Below, in pieces: positions 18,563-26,694 of a stretch of 64,000 nucleotides of DNA (within the stretch, counting starts at the first letter, position 1; every line of letters begins with the position of its first letter). The DNA is taken from contig NZ_JACJGB010000002.1 in the NCBI RefSeq assembly GCF_014164775.1, forward strand, positions 62,001 through 126,000. The letters are read 5' to 3'. The position numbers and the translations under genes are program-made. The notes below the pieces were generated by a model. That model saw only the letters and a program-made list of their open reading frames with translations, did no database searches and was not told the origin of the DNA. The DNA comes from Tessaracoccus sp. MC1679 (GTDB taxonomy: Bacteria; Actinomycetota; Actinomycetes; Propionibacteriales; Propionibacteriaceae).

Positions 18563-19989
18563 TATCTCTCCTCGAGTCTCAGCAGCTCGGCCTGGGCCGG
18601 CGGGATCGCGACGGGATAGTTCCCGTCGAAGCAGGCACGGCACAGGTTGTCGGCGGGCACGTGGGTGGCCTCCGTCAGGCCTTCAAGCGAGATGTAGCCA
18701 AGGGAATCTGCGCCGAGGGAGCGGCGGATCTCCTCCACCGTCAGGCCTGGCGCGATCAGCTCGGCCCGGGAGGCGAAGTCGATGCCGTAGAAGCAGGGCC
18801 ACTTCACGGGCGGCGACGAGATGCGCACGTGGACCTCGCGGGCGCCGGCCTCGCGCAGCATCCGTACCAGGGCGCGCTGGGTGTTGCCCCGCACGATGGA
18901 GTCGTCGACGACGACGAGCCGCTTGCCCTCGATCACCTCGCGCAGCGGGTTGAGCTTCAGCCGGATGCCGAGCTGGCGGATGGTCTGGCTGGGTTGGATG
19001 AAGGTGCGGCCCACGTAGGCGTTCTTCACCAGGCCCTGCCCGTAGGGGATGCCCGAGGCAGCCGCGTAGCCGATGGCCGAGGGCGTGCCCGACTCCGGCA
19101 CCGGGATCACCAGGTCAGCGTCGACGGGGTACTCCTCCGCGAGCTTCCGGCCGATCCGGACCCGGACCGTGTGCACGCCGTGTCCGGCGATGGTGGTGTC
19201 CGGGCGGGCGAGGTAGACGTACTCGAAGATGCAGCCCTTCGGCTTGGCCTCGGCGAAACGCACGGACCGCAGTCCGCGCTCGTCGATGGCGAGGAACTCG
19301 CCGGGCTCCACCTCACGCACGAAGCTGGCGCCCACGATGTCCAGCGCCGCGGTCTCGGAGGCGACGACCCAACCGTTGGACAGACGCCCGAGGACCAGGG
19401 GCCTGATGCCCTGCGGGTCTCGGGCCGCGAAGATCGTGCGTTCGGTCATGAAGGTGAGGCAGAAGGCGCCCTTCAGGCGGGGCAGGACCTTCATCGCCAC
19501 CTGCTCGATGGGCTCCTCGCCGAAGCTGGCCATGAGAGCCGTCACCAGCGACGTGTCGTTGGTGGAGTCCATGGTCTTCTTCTCCGGCACCCGCTCGGTG
19601 GGGTCCAGCTCCGCCAACCACGCCTCGAGCTCGTGGGTATTGGTGAGGTTGCCGTTGTGGGCCAGGGCCAGTCCACCGGCGTGCGTGGCGCGGAAGGTGG
19701 GTTGCGCGTTGTGCCAGACGCTGGCCCCCGTCGTCGAGTAGCGGGTGTGACCGATGGCCAGCCGGCCGGGAAGCGACTTCAGCGTGGCCTCATTGAACAC
19801 CTGGCTGACCAGGCCCATGTCCTTGTAAACCATGATGCGCTGGAGGTTGCTCACCGCGATGCCGGCGGACTCCTGGCCTCGGTGCTGCAGCGCGAACAGG
19901 CCGAAGAACGTCAGCTGGGCCACGTCCTCTTCGGGCGCCCAGACACCGAACACGCCGCATTCTTCCTTGGGACCGTCGTAGCCGAGCAC
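18562..19989 (-). CDS. purF: Amidophosphoribosyltransferase
   Basis: First committed purine step: PRPP plus glutamine to phosphoribosylamine. 475 residues. The catalytic Cys11 sits in PKEECGVFG, so a 10-residue propeptide must be removed. The PRPP loop is VVVDDSIVRGNT. Cysteines in KGCIFEY, WPCFYGID and CRACFDG match the ligands of the structural 4Fe-4S cluster of the B. subtilis-type enzyme, which makes it oxygen-sensitive. GTG start. Co-transcribed with purM. Confidence 0.96.
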   Translation of the reverse strand: MLGYDGPKEECGVFGVWAPEEDVAQLTFFGLFALQHRGQESAGIAVSNLQRIMVYKDMGLVSQVFNEATLKSLPGRLAIGHTRYSTTGASVWHNAQPTFRATHAGGLALAHNGNLTNTHELEAWLAELDPTERVPEKKTMDSTNDTSLVTALMASFGEEPIEQVAMKVLPRLKGAFCLTFMTERTIFAARDPQGIRPLVLGRLSNGWVVASETAALDIVGASFVREVEPGEFLAIDERGLRSVRFAEAKPKGCIFEYVYLARPDTTIAGHGVHTVRVRIGRKLAEEYPVDADLVIPVPESGTPSAIGYAAASGIPYGQGLVKNAYVGRTFIQPSQTIRQLGIRLKLNPLREVIEGKRLVVVDDSIVRGNTQRALVRMLREAGAREVHVRISSPPVKWPCFYGIDFASRAELIAPGLTVEEIRRSLGADSLGYISLEGLTEATHVPADNLCRACFDGNYPVAIPPAQAELLRLEER

Positions 19990-20051
19990 GCGGCAGACTC
20001 TACCCGCTGGCGCCGTTCCGGGCGCCGTCCCCTCCTCCGGTGGGCCGATGC

Positions 20052-21113
20052 TCAGGCCGACGACGGGTACAGCGACACCAGGGTGGCCTTGATCACCGCC
20101 ACCACCCGATCACCGGGCGCCAAGCCCAGGTCGCGGACCGCGGAGGGGGTCAGGTCGGCAGCGACCCGCTGCCCCACCACGTCCAGCGTCACCCGCTGCA
20201 CGGGCCACCTGTCCTCGATTCCCACCACCAGGGCGGGCAGTTCGTTGCGCGGACTCCCGTGCGGGGCCTCCCGGAACACGCTGACCGCGGTGGGCGCGAA
20301 CACGGCGCGGGCCGGCCCCGGCGGCAGAGGGCCCGCGGAGATGCCCGCCACCATGATCCCCTCGTCCAGCCGGACCCCGCCGTCGCCCGTGGCCTCGCCG
20401 TGCAGCAGGTTGACCCCGACGAAGCCGGCCAGGAAGGCGCTCGTGGGGCGCTGACACACTTCGTCGACGTCCCCCTCCGCGACGACGCGGCCTTCGCTCA
20501 GCTCCACCACCCGGTCCGCGAGGGTCACCACGTCGAGGAAGTCGTGGGTGACCAGGACGGTGGTGATCCCGCGGAGGCGCTGCCTGAGGAGCACCCGGAC
20601 CTCCGGCGCCACGGTGGCGTCGAGCGCAGCGAGCGGCTCGTCGAGCAGCATCACCTCCGGGTCGATGGCCAGGGAGCGGGCCAGGGAAACCCGTTGCGCC
20701 TGCCCGCCGGAGAGGGACCTCGGGCGACGCCGCCGCAGGTCGGCGCACCCGACGGCGGCCAGCTCGTCGGCCGCCCGGGCCCGGGCGGCCCCCCGCGACA
20801 CGCCGCGGGCGCGGAGTCCGAAGGCGACGTTGTCGAGGACGTCGAGGTGGGGAAACAGCAGGGAACGCTGCTCGACGTAGCCGAACCGCCGCTGGTACGG
20901 GGCGACGTGCCCCTCCGGCCCGGACAGCTCCAGTCCGAGGACGCTCACGCGGCCGCTGGTGGGGCGCAGGTCGCCGGAGAGTAGCTGGACCAGGCTGGAC
21001 TTGCCCGCGCCGTTGGGGCCCACCACCGCGACAGTCGCGCCCTCGGGGACGCCCACATTGAGGGTCAGGCCCCGGTCCGCGACAGAGGCGTCGACCCTGA
21101 TGGCCTCAGGCAT
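20052..21113 (-). CDS. modC: Molybdate ABC transporter ATPase
   Basis: ABC ATPase of 353 residues with Walker A GPNGAGKSS, signature LSGGQAQR and Walker B VMLLDEP, then a C-terminal TOBE (molybdate-binding-type) domain from about residue 285. Powers molybdate uptake with ModA and ModB. Overlaps the modB stop by 8 nt. Last gene of the regulator-modA-modB-modC operon; purF follows 62 nt later on the same strand. Confidence 0.94.
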   Translation of the reverse strand: MPEAIRVDASVADRGLTLNVGVPEGATVAVVGPNGAGKSSLVQLLSGDLRPTSGRVSVLGLELSGPEGHVAPYQRRFGYVEQRSLLFPHLDVLDNVAFGLRARGVSRGAARARAADELAAVGCADLRRRRPRSLSGGQAQRVSLARSLAIDPEVMLLDEPLAALDATVAPEVRVLLRQRLRGITTVLVTHDFLDVVTLADRVVELSEGRVVAEGDVDEVCQRPTSAFLAGFVGVNLLHGEATGDGGVRLDEGIMVAGISAGPLPPGPARAVFAPTAVSVFREAPHGSPRNELPALVVGIEDRWPVQRVTLDVVGQRVAADLTPSAVRDLGLAPGDRVVAVIKATLVSLYPSSA

Positions 21114-21888
21114 CGGTGCGGCCCGTCCGCATCGCCACGAACACGACGACAGCCGCGACCCCCAGCAGCACCAGCGCCAACGCCAGCGCCAGCTCGGCGT
21201 CGGACTCCCGCAGCAGGTAGATCTCCAGCGGCAGCGTGCGGGTCACGCCCTGCAGGGACCCGGCGAACGTCAGTGTTGCGCCGAACTCTCCGAGCGCCCG
21301 TGCGAACGCGAGCGCGGTGCCGGACAGGATCGCGGGGGCGGCCAACGGCACCGTGACCTGCCCGAACACGTGCGTGGGCCGCGCGCCGAGCCGTGCCGCG
21401 GCCCGCTCGTAGTCGGTGCCCGCGGAGCGCAGGGCCCCCTCGAGCGAGACCACCAGGTACGGCAGGGCGACAAATGTCTGCGCGACGATCACGGCGGCGG
21501 TCGTGAAGCCGATCTCGATCCCGAGCACGGCCAGCGGCGCGCCGATGAGCCCGCGCCGCCCGAGGGTGGCGAGCAGCGCCAGCCCCGCGACGACGGGCGG
21601 CAGCACCATCGGCACCGCCACGACCGTCCGCGCCACGCCGACCCACCGGCCCCGCGACCGCGCCAGCACGAGCGCCGTCGGGACGCCGAGGATGAGCACC
21701 GCGAGGGTGCTGGCCAGGCAGGTGCCGAGGCTGAGCGCCAGCGCGTCACGGGCCCGCTCGGAGCCCAGGAGTTCACCCAGCCTCCCCCATGGGACCCGCA
21801 GCAGCAGGCCGAGCAGGGGCACGACGAGGAACGCCAGCGCGGCGGCGAAGGGCGCCCACGCCCAGCGCGGGAGCGCTGCGGCGGTCAC
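21106..21888 (-). CDS. modB: Molybdate ABC transporter permease
   Basis: Integral membrane permease of 260 residues, with the EAA-type loop around YERAAARLGARPTHVFGQVT. GTG start overlapping the modA stop by 4 nt (GTGA), and its own end overlaps modC. Supplies molybdenum for the cofactor genes that follow and for NarG. Confidence 0.94.
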   Translation of the reverse strand: MTAAALPRWAWAPFAAALAFLVVPLLGLLLRVPWGRLGELLGSERARDALALSLGTCLASTLAVLILGVPTALVLARSRGRWVGVARTVVAVPMVLPPVVAGLALLATLGRRGLIGAPLAVLGIEIGFTTAAVIVAQTFVALPYLVVSLEGALRSAGTDYERAAARLGARPTHVFGQVTVPLAAPAILSGTALAFARALGEFGATLTFAGSLQGVTRTLPLEIYLLRESDAELALALALVLLGVAAVVVFVAMRTGRTDA

Positions 21889-22589
21889 TGCGGTGGCCCG
21901 AACCCGGCGGCGCGCAGGTCATCCTGCCAGGGCCCGGTCAGCTCGTCGATGAAGCGCTCAGCCGCGTCGGGGTGGGGCGCATCGGCCACCGCCGCAACCC
22001 AGTAGGTGTTCGGATCGTCGCCGGCACCGGCGATCTCGATGCTCTCCACGGCGGTCGAGGCCGCGGCGTCGGTGGCGTAGACGAGGCCGGCGTCGGCCTC
22101 CCCGGAGGCGACCTTGCCGAGGACGTCGGCCACCCTGCTCTCCTCGGAGACGGGACGGAGCTCCAGCCCGGCCGCGTCGGCCAGCCTGTGTGCGGCGGCC
22201 CCGCACGGCACCTCCACCGCGCACGCCACGAGCTTCCCGCGGTTCAGCGACTCGTCGAATCCCGACACCCCGGCCGGATTGCCTCGCGGTACGGCGATCA
22301 CCAGCCGGTTGGTGGCGAACATCACCGGATCGTCGACGACGAGACCCGCGTCGACGGCGCGCTGCATCACCGCGCGGTCGGCCGAGGCGAACACGTCGGC
22401 CGGGGCCCCACCGGCCAGCTGGTCGAGCAGCCCGGACGAGCCGTCGAAGCTGAAGGTAGCCTCGGCGCCCACGTCCTGCAGCACCTCACTCAGGGATGAC
22501 GCCGCGAACACGACCGGGCTCGTCGACGAAGGCTGCCCGCAGCCCGTGAGTGCCAACGCGGCGGCGAGCAGTGCCGCGGACCTCTTCAC
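21885..22589 (-). CDS. modA: Molybdate-binding lipoprotein
   Basis: Extracellular molybdate/tungstate-binding protein of 234 residues with a signal peptide and lipobox LALTGC. ModA features include VVFAASSLSEVLQDVG and ADVFASADRAVMQ. Start is the GTG at 22589 in a GTGA overlap with the upstream regulator stop; the open frame further upstream lies inside that regulator and is not used. Confidence 0.94.
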   Translation of the reverse strand: MKRSAALLAAALALTGCGQPSSTSPVVFAASSLSEVLQDVGAEATFSFDGSSGLLDQLAGGAPADVFASADRAVMQRAVDAGLVVDDPVMFATNRLVIAVPRGNPAGVSGFDESLNRGKLVACAVEVPCGAAAHRLADAAGLELRPVSEESRVADVLGKVASGEADAGLVYATDAAASTAVESIEIAGAGDDPNTYWVAAVADAPHPDAAERFIDELTGPWQDDLRAAGFGPPQ

Positions 22590-22993
22590 GACCTGAGCCC
22601 CTCGATCGAAACGTTCGTCGCCTTGATGACAGCGGTGGCCACCGAGCCGACCTCGAGCCCGAGTTCCCGCACCGCCTCGGTGGAGATCAGGCTGACGATG
22701 CGGTAGCGGCCGCACTGCAGCTCCACCTGGCTCATCACCAGATCCGAGGTCACCTTCGTCACGATCCCGGTGAGGTGGTTGCGCGCTGATCGCGTCCCCG
22801 CTCCCCCGTCCAGGTCGTCCAGCCCTCCATCGGCGAGCTCCTGGGCGAGCGCGGCCAGCGCGGCGCCGTCGACGACCCGTCTCCCCTGCTCGTCGGCGCT
22901 GGCCGGCAGACGGCCGGCCTCAACCCAGCGACGGACCGTGTCGTCGCTCACCCCCAGAAGGCTTGCCGCCGCCGAGATCCGCATCTGCGTCAT
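22586..22993 (-). CDS. Excisionase-type HTH regulator fused to a TOBE domain (molybdate-responsive regulator)
   Basis: 135 residues: a MerR/excisionase-like helix-turn-helix (RISAAASLLGVSDDTVRRWV) followed by a TOBE domain (about residues 70-133; NHLTGIVTKVTSDLVMSQVE, ending VIKATNVSIEG). TOBE domains bind molybdate, so this is likely the ModE equivalent that represses modABC when molybdate is plentiful. It is the first gene of that operon, overlapping modA by 4 nt. ATG at 22993 chosen (AGGG 7 nt upstream). Confidence 0.88.
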   Translation of the reverse strand: MTQMRISAAASLLGVSDDTVRRWVEAGRLPASADEQGRRVVDGAALAALAQELADGGLDDLDGGAGTRSARNHLTGIVTKVTSDLVMSQVELQCGRYRIVSLISTEAVRELGLEVGSVATAVIKATNVSIEGLRS

Positions 22994-23070
22994 GCTTGAC
23001 CCTAACACTCCGCTCCTGCGGATCGGTGGGTCTGGTCCTGTCGGCCTTCGCGCCGGAATAGGCTGGGGCC

Positions 23071-23583
23071 ATGAGTCACAGAGCCGCCGTCATCACCTGC
23101 TCGGATCGCGCCTCGGGCAACGTCTACGAGGATCGTTCGGGCCCGATCATTCGTCGCGCGCTGAAGGAGTTGGGATTCGAGGTGACGGAGCCGGTCATCG
23201 TGCCGGACGAGGCCGAGGTGATCGCCACAGAGATCCGGCTCGCGGTGGCCGACGGCGCCCGCGTGGTCATCACCACGGGCGGGACGGGAGTGGGCCCGCG
23301 GGATGTCACCGTCGAGGCGACCCGGTCCCTGCTCACCTACGAGGTGCCGGGGGTGGCGGAGGCCGTCCGCAGCCTGGGCGCGGCGAACACTCCGCTGTCG
23401 TGGCTCTCCCGGGGCCTGGCCGGGGTGATCGACCACAACGAGAACCGCGCGTTCGTCTACAACGCCCCCGGCTCCCGGGGTGGGGCCCGCGACGCACTCT
23501 CAGTGCTGGCCCCGCTGCTCGTCCACATCGTCGACCAGCTCGACGGCGCTGATCACGACCTCAATCGGCCCTCCAGCCAGTAA
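23071..23583 (+). CDS. mogA: Molybdopterin adenylyltransferase MogA/MoaB
   Basis: Adenylates molybdopterin before metal insertion by MoeA. 170 residues with the family motif ITTGGTGVGPRD and C-terminal VYNAPGSRGGARDA. It could equally be named moaB; the two names cover one family and the sequence alone does not separate them. Divergent from the mod operon; its stop codon directly abuts the stop of the convergent moaC gene. Confidence 0.92.
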   Translation: MSHRAAVITCSDRASGNVYEDRSGPIIRRALKELGFEVTEPVIVPDEAEVIATEIRLAVADGARVVITTGGTGVGPRDVTVEATRSLLTYEVPGVAEAVRSLGAANTPLSWLSRGLAGVIDHNENRAFVYNAPGSRGGARDALSVLAPLLVHIVDQLDGADHDLNRPSSQ

Positions 23584-24060
23584 TCAGGAATCCGCGGGCC
23601 GGCTCCAGTCGCCTGAGCGCCCCCCGCTCTTGGCGGTGATCCGCGCCGACACGATCTCGGCCGAACGGTCCACGCCCTTGACCATGTCCACCACCGCCAA
23701 CGCCGCGACAGTCACCGCCGTCAGCGCCTCCATCTCGACGCCGGTCCGGTCCGCGGTCCGCACCGTCGCTTCGATGGCGACCCCCTCGTCGACGATCGAC
23801 AGGTCGACGACGGCGCCGTGCACGCCGATCACGTGTGCCAGCGGCAGCAGATCCGGGACCCTCTTCGTCGCCGCGATCCCCGCGACCCGGGCGACGGCCA
23901 GCACGTCGCCCTTCGGCACTGTTCCCGTGCGCAACGCCTCAACCACCTCCGCCGAGCAACGGACGGAGGCGACGGCGGTGGCCGAGCGGACCGTGGGTTG
24001 CTTGGCGGTGACGTCGACCATGCGGGCCTCGCCGCGGGCATCAAGGTGCGTGAACTCCAT
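23584..24060 (-). CDS. moaC: Cyclic pyranopterin monophosphate synthase
   Basis: Second step of molybdopterin synthesis, acting on the MoaA product. 158 residues, with LLPLAHVIGVHGAVVDL and the catalytic-loop DMVKGVDR (Asp and Lys match the E. coli active-site pair). The E. coli LCHP motif reads LAHV here. ATG start; no spacer to mogA at the 3' end. Confidence 0.95.
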   Translation of the reverse strand: MEFTHLDARGEARMVDVTAKQPTVRSATAVASVRCSAEVVEALRTGTVPKGDVLAVARVAGIAATKRVPDLLPLAHVIGVHGAVVDLSIVDEGVAIEATVRTADRTGVEMEALTAVTVAALAVVDMVKGVDRSAEIVSARITAKSGGRSGDWSRPADS

Positions 24061-24103
24061 GGCGCAAGCGTGTCAGGTTCCATGACCGGGGCCAACCCGG
24101 GGC

Positions 24104-24131
24104 TTTACAGGTGACCTATCGGTCACATATT
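24104..24131 (+). promoter_or_regulatory. Leaderless promoter with embedded ArsR operator
   Basis: -35 TTTACA (24104-24109), 16-bp spacer, -10 CATATT (24126-24131). The spacer holds the perfect inverted repeat GTGACC-TATC-GGTCAC (24111-24126). The predicted transcript start falls about 2 nt from the ATG at 24140, so the mRNA would have no leader; no ribosome site is visible. A bound ArsR dimer would sit between the promoter elements. Confidence 0.65.
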
Positions 24132-24139
24132 GTCGCGGT

Positions 24140-24484
24140 ATGGACGACGACCTCGTGTTCAAGGCGCTGGCGGATCCCATCCGCCGGCTGCTGATGGACG
24201 CGCTCTTCGAGCGGGACGGCCGCTCGCTCGCGGAGCTGACGGACCTCGTCCAGACCCGGGCGGAGATGACCCGGTTCGGCGTCGCCAAGCACCTCCGCAT
24301 CCTGGAGGACGCCGGCGTCGTCACCACGCGAAGGCAAGGCCGGGAGAAGCTCCACCACCTCAACCCGGTCCCGATCCAACAGATCCACGAACGGTGGATC
24401 GGCAAGTACACCGAACGAGCGGGCATCGCCTCCGTGCTGCTGCAGCTCAAACACGTCGTCGAGGACGACCCTTCGAAAGGCTGA
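24140..24484 (+). CDS. ArsR family transcriptional regulator
   Basis: Winged-helix repressor of 114 residues: LADPIRRLLMDALFERDG, then FGVAKHLRILEDAGVVTTRR as recognition helix and wing. It lacks the CxC metal motif, so it belongs to the non-metal group usually paired with an SRPBCC protein, as here (next gene 3 nt downstream). Probably autoregulates through the inverted repeat in its promoter. Confidence 0.93.
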   Translation: MDDDLVFKALADPIRRLLMDALFERDGRSLAELTDLVQTRAEMTRFGVAKHLRILEDAGVVTTRRQGREKLHHLNPVPIQQIHERWIGKYTERAGIASVLLQLKHVVEDDPSKG

Positions 24485-24487
24485 ACC

Positions 24488-24970
24488 ATGAACAACACCG
24501 TCATCTACAGCATCTACATCAACGCCCCGGCGCAGAAGATCTGGGACGCCATCACCACATCGGAGTACACGTCTCGCTGGGGCTACGGCGGAGACGTCGA
24601 GATCGACCCCCGACCCGGGGGCGTGTACCGCAACCTCACCACCGACGAAATGAAGCAGATGGGGATGGGCGAGGTTGCGGTCAACGGCTCAGTGGTGGAG
24701 ATCGACGAGCCGCGACGGCTCGTCCTGGACTGGGCGCCCGCCTGGTACCCGGAGGCAGAGGCAACCCGCGTCACCTGGGAGCTCACCGAATACCCGGGCG
24801 GCCTGACACAGGTCGTCCTCACCCACGACGTGACGAACAACCCGCAGCTGCTCGCCGAGGTCACGGGCGGCGCGGATCCGGGCACCGGTGGCGGTGGATG
24901 GCCGTGGGCACTGTCGGGGCTCAAGACCCTGCTCGAGACGGGCCGATCCATGGACCAACCCGCCGCCTGA
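24488..24970 (+). CDS. SRPBCC / AHSA1-like domain protein
   Basis: START/Bet v1-like protein of 160 residues, with the AHSA1 beginning (INAPAQKIWDAITTSEYTS) and EIDEPRRLVLDWAPAWYP. Such proteins have a hydrophobic ligand cavity and commonly follow an ArsR gene in a two-gene operon. The ligand is unknown. The C-terminus has a Gly-rich stretch (GGADPGTGGGGW). Ends before a strong hairpin at 24989-25026. Confidence 0.88.
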   Translation: MNNTVIYSIYINAPAQKIWDAITTSEYTSRWGYGGDVEIDPRPGGVYRNLTTDEMKQMGMGEVAVNGSVVEIDEPRRLVLDWAPAWYPEAEATRVTWELTEYPGGLTQVVLTHDVTNNPQLLAEVTGGADPGTGGGGWPWALSGLKTLLETGRSMDQPAA

Positions 24971-24988
24971 CCGCCGAGCGCGGCAGGC

Positions 24989-25026
24989 AGTGACGTCGGG
25001 TGTCGCAGCCGGCACCCGGCGTCACT
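24989..25026. terminator. Bidirectional terminator between the SRPBCC gene and moeA
   Basis: 14-bp stem (24989-25002 with 25013-25026; 13 Watson-Crick pairs and one G-U) and a 10-nt loop, between convergent stops. It ends the long nar/moa run on the left. Confidence 0.8.
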
Positions 25027-25033
25027 CCTCAGG

Positions 25034-26242
25034 TCAGGTGAGGCCGTGGACCGCCACGACATCGCCCGGGCTGACCGCTTCCACCAGCTCCGGAACGACG
25101 GCGAGGCCGTCGGCCAGGTGGAGCGAGGCCACCAGGTGCGAACCAGAGCCGAGCCGGTGCGTGGGCAGCACCGCACCGGCGGCGATGCGCACCGGCGTGT
25201 ACTGCCGGCGCCCCAGCGGGCTGCGCCACCCCTCGGCGACGGGGAGCTCGACGGACGGCCACCCTGTGGGCAGGCCCTGGAACGCGGCCAGCAGAGGGCG
25301 CAGGAAAGCCCAGGCGGAGACGAACACGCTGACCGGGTTGCCGGGCAGACCTACGAACGCCACTGCCCGCCCATCACGGTCGCGCAGTGCGCCGCAGGCC
25401 TGCGGCTTGCCCGGCTGCATCGCCACCGTGACGAACTCGATCTCGCCCTCGACCACCTGACGGACCACCTCGAACGCGCCTACCGACACCCCGCCGGAGG
25501 TGACCACCACGTCAGCGGCGGCGCAGGCCTCGTCGAGCACCCGCGCAAACCGGGCGCCGTCGTCGGGCACCGATCGCCGCAGGACGACCCGGCCGCCGAA
25601 CCTCTCCACGAGGCCGGCGAGCAGGATCGAGTTGGAGTCCGGGATCTGGCCGAAGCCGAGTGGCTCACCGGCGGGCGCAAGCTCGGAGCCGGTCGACAGC
25701 ACCGCGACACGCGGCCTCCGACGCAGCGGCACTGACCCGAAGCCGATCGACGCCGCCGCGGACGCGGCCTCTGCCCCCCACACGGTCCCGGAGGGCAGGA
25801 CGGTGTCTCCCGCGCGCACGTCCTCACCCGCCCGCCTCACGTGCCGGCCCGGCACCGCTGCCTCGCTGACGACAACGCGATCGGGCAGCGGTGCGGCGCC
25901 CATCGGCTGGTCGGTGGCCTCCACCGGGACGACGGCGTCCGCCCCCGGTGGCATCGGCGCGCCCGTCATGATCCGGGCCGCCTCCCCGGGCCCCACCGTC
26001 GGCGTGGAGGTGGCGCCGGCAGGGATGTCGCCGACCACGCTGAGCGCGGCGCCGGTCGTGGCGTCGGCGGCGCGCACCGCGAACCCGTCCATGGCCGAAT
26101 TGTCGAAGGGGGGGACCGCCACCCGCGCCGTCAGGTCCTCCGTCAGCACCCGTCCGCGACCCTCATCGACGGGTGTCGCCTCGGATGGCAGGAGCGTGGC
26201 CAGCGCCAGCACCCGCTCCAGGTACTCCTCGACGCTCAGCAT
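25034..26242 (-). CDS. moeA: Molybdopterin molybdenumtransferase
   Basis: Inserts molybdate into adenylated molybdopterin from MogA. 402 residues with VPPFDNSAMDGFAVRA, IMTGAPMPPGADAVV, TSGGVSVGAFE and GLPGNPVSVFVSAWAF. Start is the ATG at 26242 (MLSVEEYLERVLAL), 13 nt after the moaE stop; the open frame further upstream lies across moaE and is rejected. Last gene of the run that begins at moaA. Confidence 0.95.
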   Translation of the reverse strand: MLSVEEYLERVLALATLLPSEATPVDEGRGRVLTEDLTARVAVPPFDNSAMDGFAVRAADATTGAALSVVGDIPAGATSTPTVGPGEAARIMTGAPMPPGADAVVPVEATDQPMGAAPLPDRVVVSEAAVPGRHVRRAGEDVRAGDTVLPSGTVWGAEAASAAASIGFGSVPLRRRPRVAVLSTGSELAPAGEPLGFGQIPDSNSILLAGLVERFGGRVVLRRSVPDDGARFARVLDEACAAADVVVTSGGVSVGAFEVVRQVVEGEIEFVTVAMQPGKPQACGALRDRDGRAVAFVGLPGNPVSVFVSAWAFLRPLLAAFQGLPTGWPSVELPVAEGWRSPLGRRQYTPVRIAAGAVLPTHRLGSGSHLVASLHLADGLAVVPELVEAVSPGDVVAVHGLT

Positions 26243-26255
26243 TCCCAGCCCCGGC

Positions 26256-26678
26256 TCACGGGCACTGCGACCACTCGTGGGTGCCGTCGGCGAGGAACTG
26301 CTTCTTCCAGATCGGAAGCCTCTCCTTGACCCGCTCCACCAGGTCCGACGCGCAGTCGAACGCCTGCGCCCTGTGCGACGCCGCGACCGCCACGAACAAC
26401 GCCACTCCCCCGATGCCCAGCGTGCCGAGGCGGTGCTGCGCCGCGATCGCATGCACGCCGTCGCGGCCCTCGAACTCGGCCACGATCTCCCGCATCACAG
26501 CCTCCGCCGTCGGGTGCCCGACGTACTCGATGCCCGTGACCGCCACCCCGTGGTCGTGGTTGCGCACGATGCCGCCGAACGTGACGACGGCGCCCGCGCG
26601 GTCATCGTTGACGAACGCCGTCAGCGCGTCGATGTCCACGTCGTCGGCCGTCACCCCCGCGAGTTGCTTCACACTCAC
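26256..26678 (-). CDS. moaE: Molybdopterin synthase catalytic subunit
   Basis: Large subunit that converts cPMP to molybdopterin using sulfur carried on MoaD. 140 residues with VTFGGIVRNHDHG, FVAVAASHRAQAFDCASD and the lysine-rich active site LPIWKKQ. GTG start, 16 nt after narK2. Its partner MoaD was not found anywhere in the window. Confidence 0.93.
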   Translation of the reverse strand: MSVKQLAGVTADDVDIDALTAFVNDDRAGAVVTFGGIVRNHDHGVAVTGIEYVGHPTAEAVMREIVAEFEGRDGVHAIAAQHRLGTLGIGGVALFVAVAASHRAQAFDCASDLVERVKERLPIWKKQFLADGTHEWSQCP

Positions 26679-26694
26679 ACCCTAACGCGGGGGG

